Assembly: GCA_034096865.1 (NCBI GenBank) | Contig: JAWQFJ010000517.1 | Coordinates: 192,501-256,500, forward strand | DNA from: Theodoxus fluviatilis | Lineage: Eukaryota; Mollusca; Gastropoda; Cycloneritida; Neritidae | DNA: 64,000 nt | Direction of reading: 5' to 3' | Shown: piece after piece, positions 11,491-23,936 of the stretch | Layout of the letters: each line of letters starts with the position of its first letter | How positions within the stretch are numbered: the stretch's first letter is position 1 | Translations under genes and position numbers: made by a program | The notes under the pieces: generated by a model | Database searches by the model: none | What the model was told of the DNA's origin: nothing | The model's input: the letters and a program-made list of their open reading frames with translations, nothing else

Positions 11491-13784
11491 AATGGCTAAT
11501 TATGTGTCTTTGTGTCAGTTGCTATTTCTTCTTTTTTTAAATTGCATCAAATGCTTTAATTTCCTCTCTTGCCTTTTCCATTATTCCCTGTTGAGAATTC
11601 CTATTCTATCATTTGTTGCAGTGTAGAATATTTCCATGAATAAATTGTATGGTTGCCTCAAGGACCAAGAGCAGTCTGAACTTGTTAACCCTTTATTTAC
11701 CCACATTTTGGAAGCCAAAAAGAATCAAATTTGACCAATGTCATCCAACATTTCTTTTCTTTTAGTTTTCAACCAGTCTGTCTTTTCTCAAGGCTTGAAT
11801 GCTGTTTTAAATGCTCATTTTATAGGCTACATGATCTAATCCGCATATTGCCTACCGCCATTTCTTTTTTAATTCTTGAAGAACTTGACATTGATATTTG
11901 TGATAAAATTGTGTTAAAATAAATGCACATGTGTTGTTAATGGGTTATTTGTTGGTTGCCAAAAGATGATTCCAGAAAACAAACAACACTTCAGAATACT
12001 TTGCAGAATTGTATTCCTCCTTCAGTTTCTGTTTTAAAATTTACCGACGCACAGTCAAGAAGTCCGTCAGTCAGCTGCACATCAGCAGAATGTTATTCTG
12101 AGATTGATGCATGCATGACTAAAGATGCTGGAACATTTTTTAGATTGTAAATTGTGAATTAATTTTAAACTTCTTGTACAGTATGATGGAAGGTTGGAGA
12201 TCTATGAGATGTACAAAAATGGCTTAATACAAGAGAATTATTGCTAGATTCTACAGGTGCTTGCTCATTTATGGGGTTACAATTAAAGGCAGTGCAAATG
12301 AATATTGTGCAAGGCTGAAAATGCTGCTTTAGAAACCATATTATGATTGTGCACCTACTTTATGAAGAGATTGCATTACTTACAATTTTATCCTCAAAGG
12401 TCTTAATGTGAAACAACAAACCATTACCAATCCCGTCTTTGAGATTAAAATGAGCAGATTCATGTCTGTATTTTAAGAATTTGGCATGGCACTGTTTCAG
12501 TTTCCAGTAACTTTAACGATATATTTGTGGATGAAATGACTCAAATTGAATTTCACGTCTGTGGATTGCGTTATCTTGGCTATCTCCATTACCTGTTTAT
12601 TCCCCCTGTGTGAGAAGCTTTTGTTCAGTCCTCATCAAGGAATATATTGACAGATTAAATTGTCTCAAGAAGATCCTAATTCTGATTTGCTTAGTGTAGA
12701 CATTTGTTTGGACAGTTTCTCAGTTCTGACTCGCAATGTTCCGTAGCAGCATGACCATTTTACCAGTGGCTGTAGACAATTGCACTGCACTGGTATTCTA
12801 GCAGACTTGTCTACAAATACGACGTTTATATGACCCTTCACCATGAAATGAGTCAAGTTGCCCCTTTGCTGATTCTGAGATGCAACACAGAAATCTAAGT
12901 AGGAGTCAGAGTTGGCTGTTTTCAGATTATGTGTCTGTTGATGAATTTAATCATTAATCTAAGTGCTTGTGGCTTTCTGCCCAAATTTGGCTTCTAAGTG
13001 ATGTAAAAAAGAAGTTTCTATGAATTACATAATTTAATAGCAGCTTTAAAAAGGTGAGGTTGTGCAATATGTGGTGCACTCAGTGCCATCACAGAATTAC
13101 TAACTAGAACATGATCATTGTATCGTGGGATTTCTGGAGGGTGGGAAGGGGAGATAGTTTCTATGGGATATAAAAAAATTGGAGACAAATTTGTCTATCT
13201 ATAGAAAGCTCCCAAACATTGAAAATGACATATCCTTGTTGTCTTTAAGGCTCAATTATCAAAAATCGAGTTTATATCATCTGTTTTCTTGACAGCCTAT
13301 TAGTCCCTAACAAAAGGTCAAATATTCAAGTGTCATACATCTTCTTAGAACTAAAGGAAACGTAAAGGCCTTTACCTTGGAACTCTGTAGTATCACAGAA
13401 TATCCAAAAGGTCCGCCAACTCATTTCATGGTGGAATTTCACATCTAAGGAGAGGCTGCCCCGGTGGTCATGGTGACGTATATGCACCGAAATCTTGATG
13501 CCTTCAGTCTTGGAAAGACATTGTATGTTTGTCTGTCTCAGTCTGCCAAATGTTGGCATGGATTGGATGTTGGCAAGTATTTCACAAGTACTTATGCCCT
13601 ACTAGAACATCTTTTTCCTTGCTCTTCTGATTAGTTCTGTTCATTGTGTTTGTCATCAAATCCTTTTCTTGCTCCTTTCTTTCTCATCCAAACAGTTTAT
13701 GGTAAAGTTTACATGTATCTGCCCTGTATCTGTTAACTAGCTGATCATATTTCTGATGATGTGTGCCTACATTTTTTTGGGGCA

Positions 13785-13820
<36 letters not shown>

Positions 13821-16415
13821 CAAGTACATCCATGTAAATGCATTTTGTCTTGCATTGCACCCCTACGTAAGCACAGCAAGCAACCAAAAATGTATAGTGT
13901 AACTATTATCAATTACTGCTACTATTCTCACTTTCAAATCTTAACATGAACCTCCATGATGAATATTTCCATTTGTCTGCTCCAAGATTCTGTTAAACTT
14001 CAGTGCGCTTTGTTGATTCAAAGCAGTGAATGTTTGGAACTTTGTATTTTGTATTTTTCAGCTTGTGATGCCCTGTGACTTCGACATTCTGTCCCTAATA
14101 TTTACTCTTACAAGAAAACACTGGAATCGTCTACAGTGGCATAATTCTATGATTGAGAGAAATATCGCTTTCTTTCCATTTTTTTCCTTCTTAATTTTCT
14201 CTTTCCGGAATTGTTGAGATGTTTAGTTAGATAGCAAGTCAAGTGGCCTCAATCCTTACTGTTTTAAAAAACCACATTCCAAATGTGAAGCAGGTGCATA
14301 CAGTGTATCCGGGGTGATTTCAATGATAAGAAAACTATGCAATGTGTATTTTAGGTACCTGATAAGTTTGAGTGCTGCGTGCTGTAAATATCTAGGCAGA
14401 TTTTCTGCTTTTAAAATGTTCCCCCTTTTTTCTCAACTTAAGGTAATGTCTGATTGATGATGTATTTTGCTATCAATATTTTTAAAAGGGATGTAATTGT
14501 GTCTTTAGTTGGTGGTACTGCATTTATTAATAGACACAGAACATGGAGCGTGTACGTAAAGTTCTGCCATGGTGTGCTTTCGTACCATTGCCATCTAATA
14601 ATGATAGTATGCAAGAGGTTTGTGGAAATGTAAACTCATAGTTTTGTGGATTAAAAAGCCGTTCATTGAATACTACTCAGACGTAACACCTAAAGTGTTG
14701 ACATATTTCACCAAAGTATGAACATTCATGAACTTAACTCCAAGATCATTGTGCATTTTTGGTATTGATTTCTCCATTTTTACATCATCACATCATTATT
14801 ACATGCTTTTTTTTCTTTACTTATGCCTCCCACCATGCCATTAACATAAGGCAAGCAAGGTTGTGAACAAATGTTTATACATATTATATATTCATGCATA
14901 TTTGAGGGTTCTCTCATCATCATTTGGGAGTTGTACTGTACCTCTCAGAAGCTCTTGTTCTTCTTTCCCATGTAAATTGGAAGATGCAAATGGGGTTGTT
15001 CTAACTGACATAAGGTATGCACCTTACTGATATCACAGCTTGCCCAAGCATACCAAAGTATTCAGAATGAAATAACCTGCATATATGAGTGCAGGAGAAA
15101 AACCAGGCTAAAATATATTTTTCAATGACAGTATCAAGATTTTCAACCTTTAGATTACTCAATAATTCAAATTCAAGAGAAAACAGCATGTTTGTAAGCT
15201 CGTGTGATTATTATTTTTACGTTAGTGTAAAGTTTCAAACAACTAGGCATGAGATTATCCCCCTACTTGGCCTGAAGTTTGCTTGAAAAATACTCCAGCA
15301 GCTTTTTGCTGGTTTGTTAATCAAGCAGGGTCATAGAATTATTAGCAAAATGGTTCCTCGTCAGATTTTGTTACAACCATCTCTAGAAAATGGTTTCAAT
15401 GCATTAGCTGTGAGGGTTGAGCCAAACATTACTTAGTAGCAATGCTGGCTGGATGTGACCCTTATTGATAGCTATGGTCTCTTGATGAAGGTTTTGATGC
15501 ATTTTCAAATTCCAGAGATGCCTTTCATTGCATCTTTGCAGAGCTGTTCAGAGATAGTCTTTCTTGTTCGCAAAATAATGATGTGCAGAATTGTACAAAT
15601 GATTTTCAAAGACGGTAGTGGGTTTCCTCTGACCGCACCAAGAAGTTGCTTTAGTGGAAGAAGGGGTGGCAGATGAGAATGATTATCTTCAGAGAAGAAA
15701 AAGGAAAAAAACCAGATTCCTCCATATTTTTTTGACCAGGGTGAGCTGGGGAAGGGGGTCAGGTGATAGTCCGCAGACCTCCAAGACTGCCACCCAACCT
15801 GGCATGATACCACCCTAGTATCCAATGACTTCATTCCATTGCTTTTTTTTCTTCTTTTCCCCCTCCAGTGTTTTTGTACACAAATGTATTTTTGTATGTA
15901 CAGCTTTCACCCAGGCCTGCCTTTGGCCAGACTGCTCCGGCCCTTTGGCAGCACTCTAGCGTGGGAAACTGGGTTGCTCGCACAATGGCTGTAATAAACA
16001 TGTCCAAAGATGAAAGCTTTCTTGTGCTTTGTACTTTGGTCTTCCTCAAGGGTTTACTTGCCAGAAAGGAAGAAGTAGTGATCTGCCTTTCCAGGATCGG
16101 CCATTCCATCCTGATCCACTCTTATTAATTTTGCCAGTGCTGTCCCTGCCAATGCTGGCTCACCGTGGGGCACATTCTGGTGGAGAGTCTTCGACTGATG
16201 AAGTGGGCCAAACGGACTTTCAGAAGTGTTTAAAGATTCCACTGCTGTGATCAAATTTATCAAAAATTGTGGGGGGGTTTTCCTCTCTCACTCTCATCTA
16301 TGAGTAGTGTTTAAAGTTTTGCATTCAATTATTTAAAAATTTATATTTATTTCTTTACCTCTTTCAAGCTAATCGTTTACATGAAATTTTTTATGTGTAT
16401 TATTATTACAGTTGA
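11490..16415. other. Gene-poor AT-rich DNA
   Basis: No exon, RNA gene or clear element is supported on either strand. It holds a short (GT)n at 13790-13820 and many chance AT-rich open frames. Around 15900-16060 the sequence becomes GC-richer and includes TGTAATAAACATG followed by a TTTCTTGTGCTTTGTAC stretch, which looks like a polyadenylation site on the plus strand. It could be the distal end of a very long par-6 transcript, but no transcript evidence is available. Confidence 0.5.
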
Positions 16416-16470
16416 GGCCTTAACATTAGCCTGCAATGCCGATAGGTCCTAAACACCATTCATCCATCCC
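16416..16470 (+). repeat. Short dispersed repeat with ATCC tail, 3' fragment (copy C)
   Basis: Matches only the last part of the family seen at 2320-2506 and 18011-18202: GGCCTTA.CAT.AGCCT, then GCCGATAGG.CCTAAACACCA and a short CATCC tail. A 3'-end-only copy is what a 5'-truncated retroposon would leave. Confidence 0.55.
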
Positions 16471-16639
16471 TTCTCCTCAACTAAAACATGGCTGGTGCAG
16501 CTTGTCATTAACTGGAGCCTCTGGATGCCCCCGTCATCAGTTGGAGCCCCTGGCTGCTGAGCTTTTGGGGGCTTCTTCCAGTAGCTCAGCTGGGGGAAGC
16601 ACCAAGCAGCCGAAGAGGCTACTGTGAGGTGTCGGGACA

Positions 16640-16910
16640 GGTCCTGTGCTCCGACTGTCACTCGTGTTCTCCCATTCTAGTCCTCTAGAAACTTTGCCTG
16701 CCGGCGAAAGTCTCTAGCACAGTTCATATCACGTGATGGAAGGATTCCGTCCGGAATATGCAAATGGAGGTCACACGAGAGGCTTGTGAGATAGCCCTCT
16801 GCTCCCTACATAAGCCGTAAAAGTATTTCCGAGACTATTGTGCACAATCTCGTAAATTACGCTTGTTGAGGCAATAAACAAACGTTTATTAAATAAAATA
16901 AAATGTTTGT
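16640..16910 (+). promoter_or_regulatory. Promoter- or LTR-like segment (tentative)
   Basis: In order: a CACGTG E-box in TATCACGTGATGG (about 16729), an octamer ATGCAAAT (about 16758), a TATA-like TACATAAGC (about 16806), and a polyadenylation-like CAATAAACAAACG (about 16872). The order promoter, TATA, poly(A) signal within about 200 bp is how a solo LTR looks, but matching TG..CA ends and a target duplication could not be fixed. No ORF follows. Confidence 0.25.
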
Positions 16911-18010
16911 GTTGAAATGGAAACAAGTTTTGACATCTGAATGATTTCTGTAATAAGTGGGGGGAGGGGGGGGAAGTATCCAGAGCAAACTATTTTTGGC
17001 GCAATGCTGCAATGAGAAGGGTCAAGTCTGTTACATATTCATTACGAACTGCGCCTGTGTCACTACTGACTGATTCATAAAATGGTGTTCACCTAGAACG
17101 AGGTGCAACAGTTGCGCCTACTCTACCTTTCACTCAACTTCTTGTACATTGTGGCACAGACTGGTGATGACTACTCCCCATATAACATGCATAACACAAG
17201 AATCATGTGGGTGTGTATAGAATCAGATCAGTCACAGGTGAACAAATAACATGGGTTAAAAGAAATATTTATTTCCCATGCAGTAATTAATTTGAAGCAT
17301 AACTCTCCATAGTATCTGCATATAAAATCAAGAATAATGCATACAAAAAACTGTTTCTTTCCCAATTCCACCTTTAGGCATTCCCAAATTCCCCCACTCA
17401 GTGATCAATGTTTCTGGACATGTCACTGTCAAAATAGTTTACAGTAGAAGGAACAAATGTTTTCTCAACTCACTTCATTGTGTATCTACGGTCAACCCTA
17501 TATCAATGTAGGTATGAGCTTTATTAAACTGTTGAATCTTGCCTGTGCCAGGTGCAAAGGTGATAATGTTATTTGGTAATGTAAAGTCTCAGACGCCTAG
17601 TCCAATACACCCACAAACACACTCCTGCCATATGAGTGGACTGATGATGTTGAACAAGTGAAAAGCTTAGACTACATCTTCTTATAGGGTTATAAGCATT
17701 AACATTCTCACAGTCCTGGATCAATCAAAACACTGGGAAGAAATGGCCGGGTGTCAGTTTTCTAATGAGATGACATGTGTGACCACTGGTCAGTCAAGTT
17801 TTCAATATAATCAAAACAGGCAACCCAGTGTTCAAGCTCTTGATTTTAAACTGCAAAAATTCAGATTCATTGGACATACAATCTTGAAGGAAATAAAGTG
17901 TTGAAACTGTTTTAATCGAAGCCGTCTCAAAGTTCAAAGGTGTGGTCAAGATGGTTAGAAGTGGCAAGATAATTTCCAAAATAATTTCAAAATTTCTGTT
18001 CTTGACCTTG
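16911..18010. other. Non-coding DNA without recognisable features
   Basis: AT-rich sequence with a G run at 16958-16973. I see no exon, inverted ends or dispersed repeat that can be defended. Confidence 0.5.
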
Positions 18011-18202
18011 AACCCCCTCTGGGTTCGGGGTGAGAATTGACCCACCGTGTCTCCCTACACAATTCGTAAGAGGCGAATAACTAGGGACACCGTGACTTGA
18101 TTTACGTTTACTCTTAACTGTTCCAGTGATTTTCGTGCTTGATGGCCTTACATAGCCTACAAAGGCTGATAGGCCGTAAAACACCATCCATCCATCCATC
18201 CC
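18011..18202 (+). repeat. Short dispersed repeat with ATCC tail, copy B
   Basis: The most complete copy of the family: CTGGGTTCGGGGTGAGAATT, GACCCACCGTGTCTCCCTAC, ACAATTCGTAAGAGGCGAAT, then GGCCTTACATAGCC, GATAGGCCGTAAAACACCA and (TCCA)n. The 3' part contains a small self-complementary segment, GGCCTTACA..AGCCTACAAAGGCTGATAGGCC, that may fold as an RNA stem. Sister copies are at 2320, 16416 and, inverted, 32512. Confidence 0.7.
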
Positions 18203-21155
18203 TCTTGGCCTTGATACCCAATACACAGGGTTGCCTGCACAAAAATTAAACTAAAGGCCATTTCGACAAACACTGATCTTTGTAATAGCTCTCGTCTACA
18301 TGAATAAGAAGAGAATGGGGTGCCGGGGTCGGTCGAAATATTGACTGAAAATAAAAGGTGTGGACAGCAACCGACAATATTATTCTTTCTTGAGCCAAGA
18401 TGGCTCTCAAAAGGGCCGTTTACAGGCAAGCGTATACTGATGGGGGCAGAGCCTCCCGCCCTGGGATAGAGAGCGAAGCGTCACAAGACGTGGCAGCTCC
18501 GTCTCTGTGGCATCGGGAAGGTTCCGTCCCAGCTGGCAGGTAAATGCAATGGTGTCTTGTCTTGGCGTCGCGGCGAGCTTTCGGAATAAATTCCTTCTTC
18601 AGGCTAAGTGTGAGAGAGGCTGGGGGGTGACGGCTTAAGTAGGAAATGGTTGGCAGGTGTTCACCTCACGTCTAAGAAATCCCATGAGGCGCACGTCCAC
18701 ACCTTTTTATTTTCAATGAATAAGTAGCTACGCAAGTATGAACATTCAAGTATAAACATTTACTCATCACAGAGTGATGGTTGCAGTCAGTCCTGACATA
18801 ATGCACTGAAGATATCTGATATACAACAAGCAATATTTTTTTATTTTTATAAAGCAGGATTTGGTGTATATAGGCAGAAAAGGAAAATCCCCTGAGCGAA
18901 TTTAAAGACATCTATGAGTAGCCTGGCATGAGAGGAAACTCAAGCATAAATATCCTATAATCACAAAATGATAGTTGCACACTATTGTGATATGCTGCAA
19001 TTCAGGTGGCCAATACACAACAAAAATAAAGAAAAAAGGCAGCTTTGAAACTAATAGGCTTGAGAGAAATATCATATGCAAACTCTGGAATAAAAATAAT
19101 GTAATGACTGCACACAGTTGTGATAAACATGTATTGCAGTTCAGATGTCCAATACCCAACAAACAACAGTCAAAAAACAAGTTCTGATTGAGTAAGCATA
19201 AGAGAAAAATCCCTCAGGTGAATTCAAATACGTGGAAATAATCACAGCAAAATAATTGCACAGCACATGATGGAAGATGCTGTAGTTATCTGATTAATTC
19301 GGAGCATACACAATAAGATACAAACTACTGCATCTCCACTACTACGAACTGTATACTGATTTCATCAGCATCAACACATGCATGGATGCAAATGTTCCTC
19401 CACAGGTCTCTCTGTAAAAATCGGGACAAGGCAACTACAGCATCTTTGAAGATGCTGCCACTGATGTCATCATTACTTTTCCTGGACCACCTCTGTTGGA
19501 TGTTGCAAATTATGCATACGGGTACTGTAAAAAAAATTTTTTTTAAAGTACATAAATAAATAAAGCAGCAACCAAAACAATACCAGAAAACCCACCATCT
19601 GAATAATAATAAACTAAATACATGCATGACAGTTCCCAAATGGTGAGCAGATTTCCTATTTGGTTTTAATTGCCCAATACTACCCTTAGGCAAAATCATG
19701 TGATTTTTGATTGATTTGTTTATTTTGCTGCATGATCCTTTAAGCACCATGTACTGACACAATATCATAATTATGAACATTATTTCCGTAATGAATGAAA
19801 ATTGCATTATTATTTTTGAAAAGTCATTGCAATTCATAATACATGACAATGAAAGTACTTCAGGGGTCCCATGCCAAGGGAAGTGTATCCATGGCGTAAC
19901 AGAAAATCAAGGCAGGGGGAAGATTTTCAAATGGACTATAAGGCATAAAACCCCCATGATGGAGTTAGACCCCCAAAAACTGTGCATTAAGTCAATATAT
20001 TGTGACTGATTTTCAAAATTATGTTAATCACATCAAGGACCATCCAAACGAAAATAAAAAGGCAGAAGCATTGAAATTGTACATGTCTTTTTGGCACAGA
20101 GCCTTCCATTTTATCTCCACCTGTCTCCATCATTATTCTCAGTGTTACTGACAACGGTTTGATAAAGGTGTATGGGGTGTCAACAGCGAGAGGAGGAGTC
20201 TGCTAGTTCACTCTTCTGTAGGATTACAGAATTATGCAAAATGTACAGAGACAACTCATCTGTGATCTTCCCATCTGAAGAGAGCTGGAGACAATCTGTA
20301 TTCTATCCGTATCATGAAGGTGTTGTAAAGACACTGGCCTGATTGTCATGGTCACAAACAGTATTAAAGACTTGGATAAATGGGTATCAATGGGTATAAC
20401 CTCAGTGCATGTCATGTAAACTTAAAAAATCTCGGATCTTGTGGTAATCAACTTGTGTTTGGCATGAATTCTGAAGATAATACATTTTAATAAAAATAAT
20501 AATGATAATAGTAATAATAATTATAACAACAACAACAACAACAGTGATAATGCAGAAAGAACTGCAGATAAAAGCATATTAACAGTTTGGTCTTGGCAAA
20601 ACATGACAAAAAGGAAAGTAAAAATATATCTTTAACATTATGCCCTGCCACAAAACAAAACAAGATCAAATACATGTACTGTGATTGCTGTGCTTTGTAC
20701 TTCCTGATGAAACACACAGAACAGAAAGCTAACTTCAACCTAAGCCTTCCAGTACTGAGACATCTTTTGGTGGGAAAAAATGCTCACACAAAAAGTGCAT
20801 TTCCTCTCACGGAAGTTTTACTGAAAAAATATCTTCAACTGAAAATGCTAATTAAAGGGAAGTATAAAAAAGCAGATACATTCAAACAGGAAATAACTAG
20901 ATTTTTAAAAATTACTGGATATTACAAATTTCAAAATTTAATCAATTAACTCAAACTGACAGACTGAAAAAGGAAAAACAATATGAACTATGCATCATCA
21001 TGCATAAAATAGAAATAAACATGAGGATTTTTTATGCTGTGAAGTATCCTGCAAATTATAGAATAATGACTTTAAAAGTCTTTCCAAAAAGTCCACATCT
21101 TGGAGGTTTTCTACTATTTACCTATTTATTTGCAGGGTAAAAACAATTCTTCATA

Positions 21156-21202
<47 letters not shown>

Positions 21203-23936
21203 TACACCACCATTTTTACATGGTCAACATTATTATTTGTATGGTGGTGATTGTCATCACAATGATGCATTCCTATTTCCTAGGGAGAAAAATCCTTAGC
21301 GGCGGAATAAATGCTTGAAATAAATCAGATAATTCTGGGACAACACTTTTTTAAAGAAAGAAATTCACACACTTTCCAACTACCATTCCCTGCCACATCA
21401 ACTTGAATAATGCAAGGATTATGCAACTCAGTTAAATTAAGCAAAATACATGTAGTTACAATATCATGACAGCATTCTAATAATTTTTTTTTAAGTGAGA
21501 AAGTTTTGCCCGAGATATCCATCCATTCATGCTTGCATATAAATCACAAGAGTCACCTAAATATAATGAGAAATCAATAATCATCCTTCATTTAAATCAT
21601 TCTGTCACCGTGTTAAAGTACAATAGTTAATATGTATTTCTCCTTATAGGCTTTGCCTTTAAATACTTTCAAAGTCTAGATACAAGTTTCATGAATATTT
21701 CATAAGTAAATAGTTGTGTCTTCGTATGTAACCATGTCCCACCACTGCTATGATTCAGAAATGGTGGAACATGCTTACAAACCAAATTAAAAACTTTTTA
21801 CCCCCAGATAAACTGAAGCACCTTTGTCAAAGTTAACAAAGTAAAAGCAAAAGTCTTTTAAAATTCTCTTTAAAATGTAATTACAGATCAAGTTTAACAG
21901 ATCAACTTGATTTTTTTCCTAACTGTCATAGGCATGAATGTAATGGATTTCAATGTTGAACTAAAACATCGCCTAGTTTTATATACAAAAAGGTGAAAAC
22001 AATAATACTGAAGCTTGAGCTCATCAACTTAATCATAACTAACAAGCAAAATAATTTCAAGTAAGCACATGTGATTACAGTGACTCAGAAAACATTTTCA
22101 GTGTTACTTAACAGGCATACTTATTATGTATAAAATATTAGCAGTTAAAACACTGCAAGTATTCATCAGTATCCTGATTTCATCTCAATGTTTTGAATGT
22201 GCCTGGGCCACAACTTTGATTCTATCAAACATGTACACAGTTTACTTCTTAAGTGAAAGCCTGGCACTGTTACACACCTAGGTTTGTGAGAATCAAAGAT
22301 TGATGCTGCAGCATTAGGAAGTCAGAATGGCAAACAAATGTAGGTCACTGCTAAAAGGGCAACCCATTCCTCACATACAAGATATGAGGATTCGTTTGCA
22401 AAAATCTGAGGAATTAGGCATATGTTTGGATAGATGACAGCGAGTTGGTATGCATGATCAGTCACAGAAATCTCATAAATTTATTTACAATTCCATCAAG
22501 ATGTGATTGCACAATAAATGCATCAAAGAAACCGCACAATTTAGAGGCATCATCCTCTTAGACGATATCCCACTACTACAAGTCATTAGCAATTCATTGA
22601 AAAGCCATTCATAAACAACAAAAAAGCTACCTGTAAATCATAATTTAAGTATCATTGAAACATTTTAGAAATGTTAAAGACTTATCAGAATGCACATGTT
22701 CAATCAAAGGAGAGGCAAAAAATGCATTCAAACAGATTCTTCACGAGGATGTGTATTGATTGTTCATATTGAAGATTTTTTTCTGAACTCAAAAGTCAGA
22801 GGTATCTTGCCTGTTCTGACTAAGTTTTTTATATGAGCTGATTCTGAACCTGGATAGTCATGCATAAGCTAAGATTCATGATTCACAAAACCTTCTTGTT
22901 CAGATAATTTGACTCTTTCCCGATGAAGACGAAATATCCAGGTGGCGGCCCATCGATTCTCAGCTTAGACCTGAGTAGCATTGAGGATGAGTCCAAACTC
23001 GGACAAACAGAACCAAGTGAAGGCAAACCACATCCTTGCCAACATCAATGGGCAAAGCCATTTGAGGATGCAATTTTGAAATGTGCCTATTTTGGACATT
23101 TCGAAATGTGAAGTTTTCAGATGCGAACCTTAATGGGGCATGCCCCCCAAACAGAGTCCCTATTTTTTCACTTACAGGCCCTAAAAGGGGTCAGGAGGTC
23201 ATGCTACACCATCAAACCTGACGGCAGAGGTTGGTGAATCCTGAAATCAAGGGATAACAGTGCCTACTCCATATCTGAGACAATGCACCAAACCATCTAA
23301 TAAATACACAAGTTTGAGACAGGTGTGGATGTATAAACATATAGCAGATTTTGTATACATATACACTTCTTCAGCTACAAAGGCTTTTTTTGAAAGCCTA
23401 GAAATAAATTTTATTTAAAAATCCATTTGGAGGATGAAATTTCTGGCAGGAAAAGTTTGGCCCAGGTGTAACTTATCTTCATGCTTGCATACCGTGTAAA
23501 TACTTTTAAAAAAAATTATCAATAAGAATTTTCTACAATAAACTCATAGCAAACTGCTCCCCAAAATTAATGATATTTAGTTTCGAGTAAGTATCCCCAT
23601 CCAGAAAAATAAGTGATTTTCCTTAATTCAGCTCATGAAGGGTGTCATTCATTCATCTTATCATCTTCTTCTTTTTCTCCCGCCCCCCTCCCCCCCCCCC
23701 CCCCCTCCTTTTTCTTCTTCTTCTTCTTCAATGTTTAGCAGGTTTGCTGAAGTGGCATCTTTACAAAACCAGGCGCCTTTTCTTGCCAGGAAGTGGGAGA
23801 CTGGAGCTGTTGGCATTCCATGCTGGCTTTGACACAGGAGTCAGCTCATTCTCCTGAAATGGAACCCACAAAGACTTAAGTTCAGATCTGAATGCAAGTT
23901 TTTCAGAATCAATGTATAACATATATGTACCTCAGC
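18203..23936. other. Gene-poor AT-rich DNA with small microsatellites
   Basis: Nothing with convincing coding character. It contains AAT/AAC trinucleotide runs near 20490-20545, (ATC)n at 21161-21201, and a C run followed by (TTC)n at 23685-23731. Around 18565-18605, the minus strand reads CCTGAAGAAGGAATTTATTC followed by CGAAAGCTCG, a motif style common in 3' parts of animal retroelements; 30572-30605 holds a loosely similar plus-strand motif. This is weak evidence for element remnants. Confidence 0.5.

Noticed and set aside
19325..19849. 174-codon minus-strand frame
   Set aside because: AT-rich DNA, residue composition of chance frames, no exon junctions and no recognised family.
22923..23111. 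62-codon plus-strand frame
   Set aside because: Composition is plausible, but there is no recognised family, no upstream promoter and no splice support.
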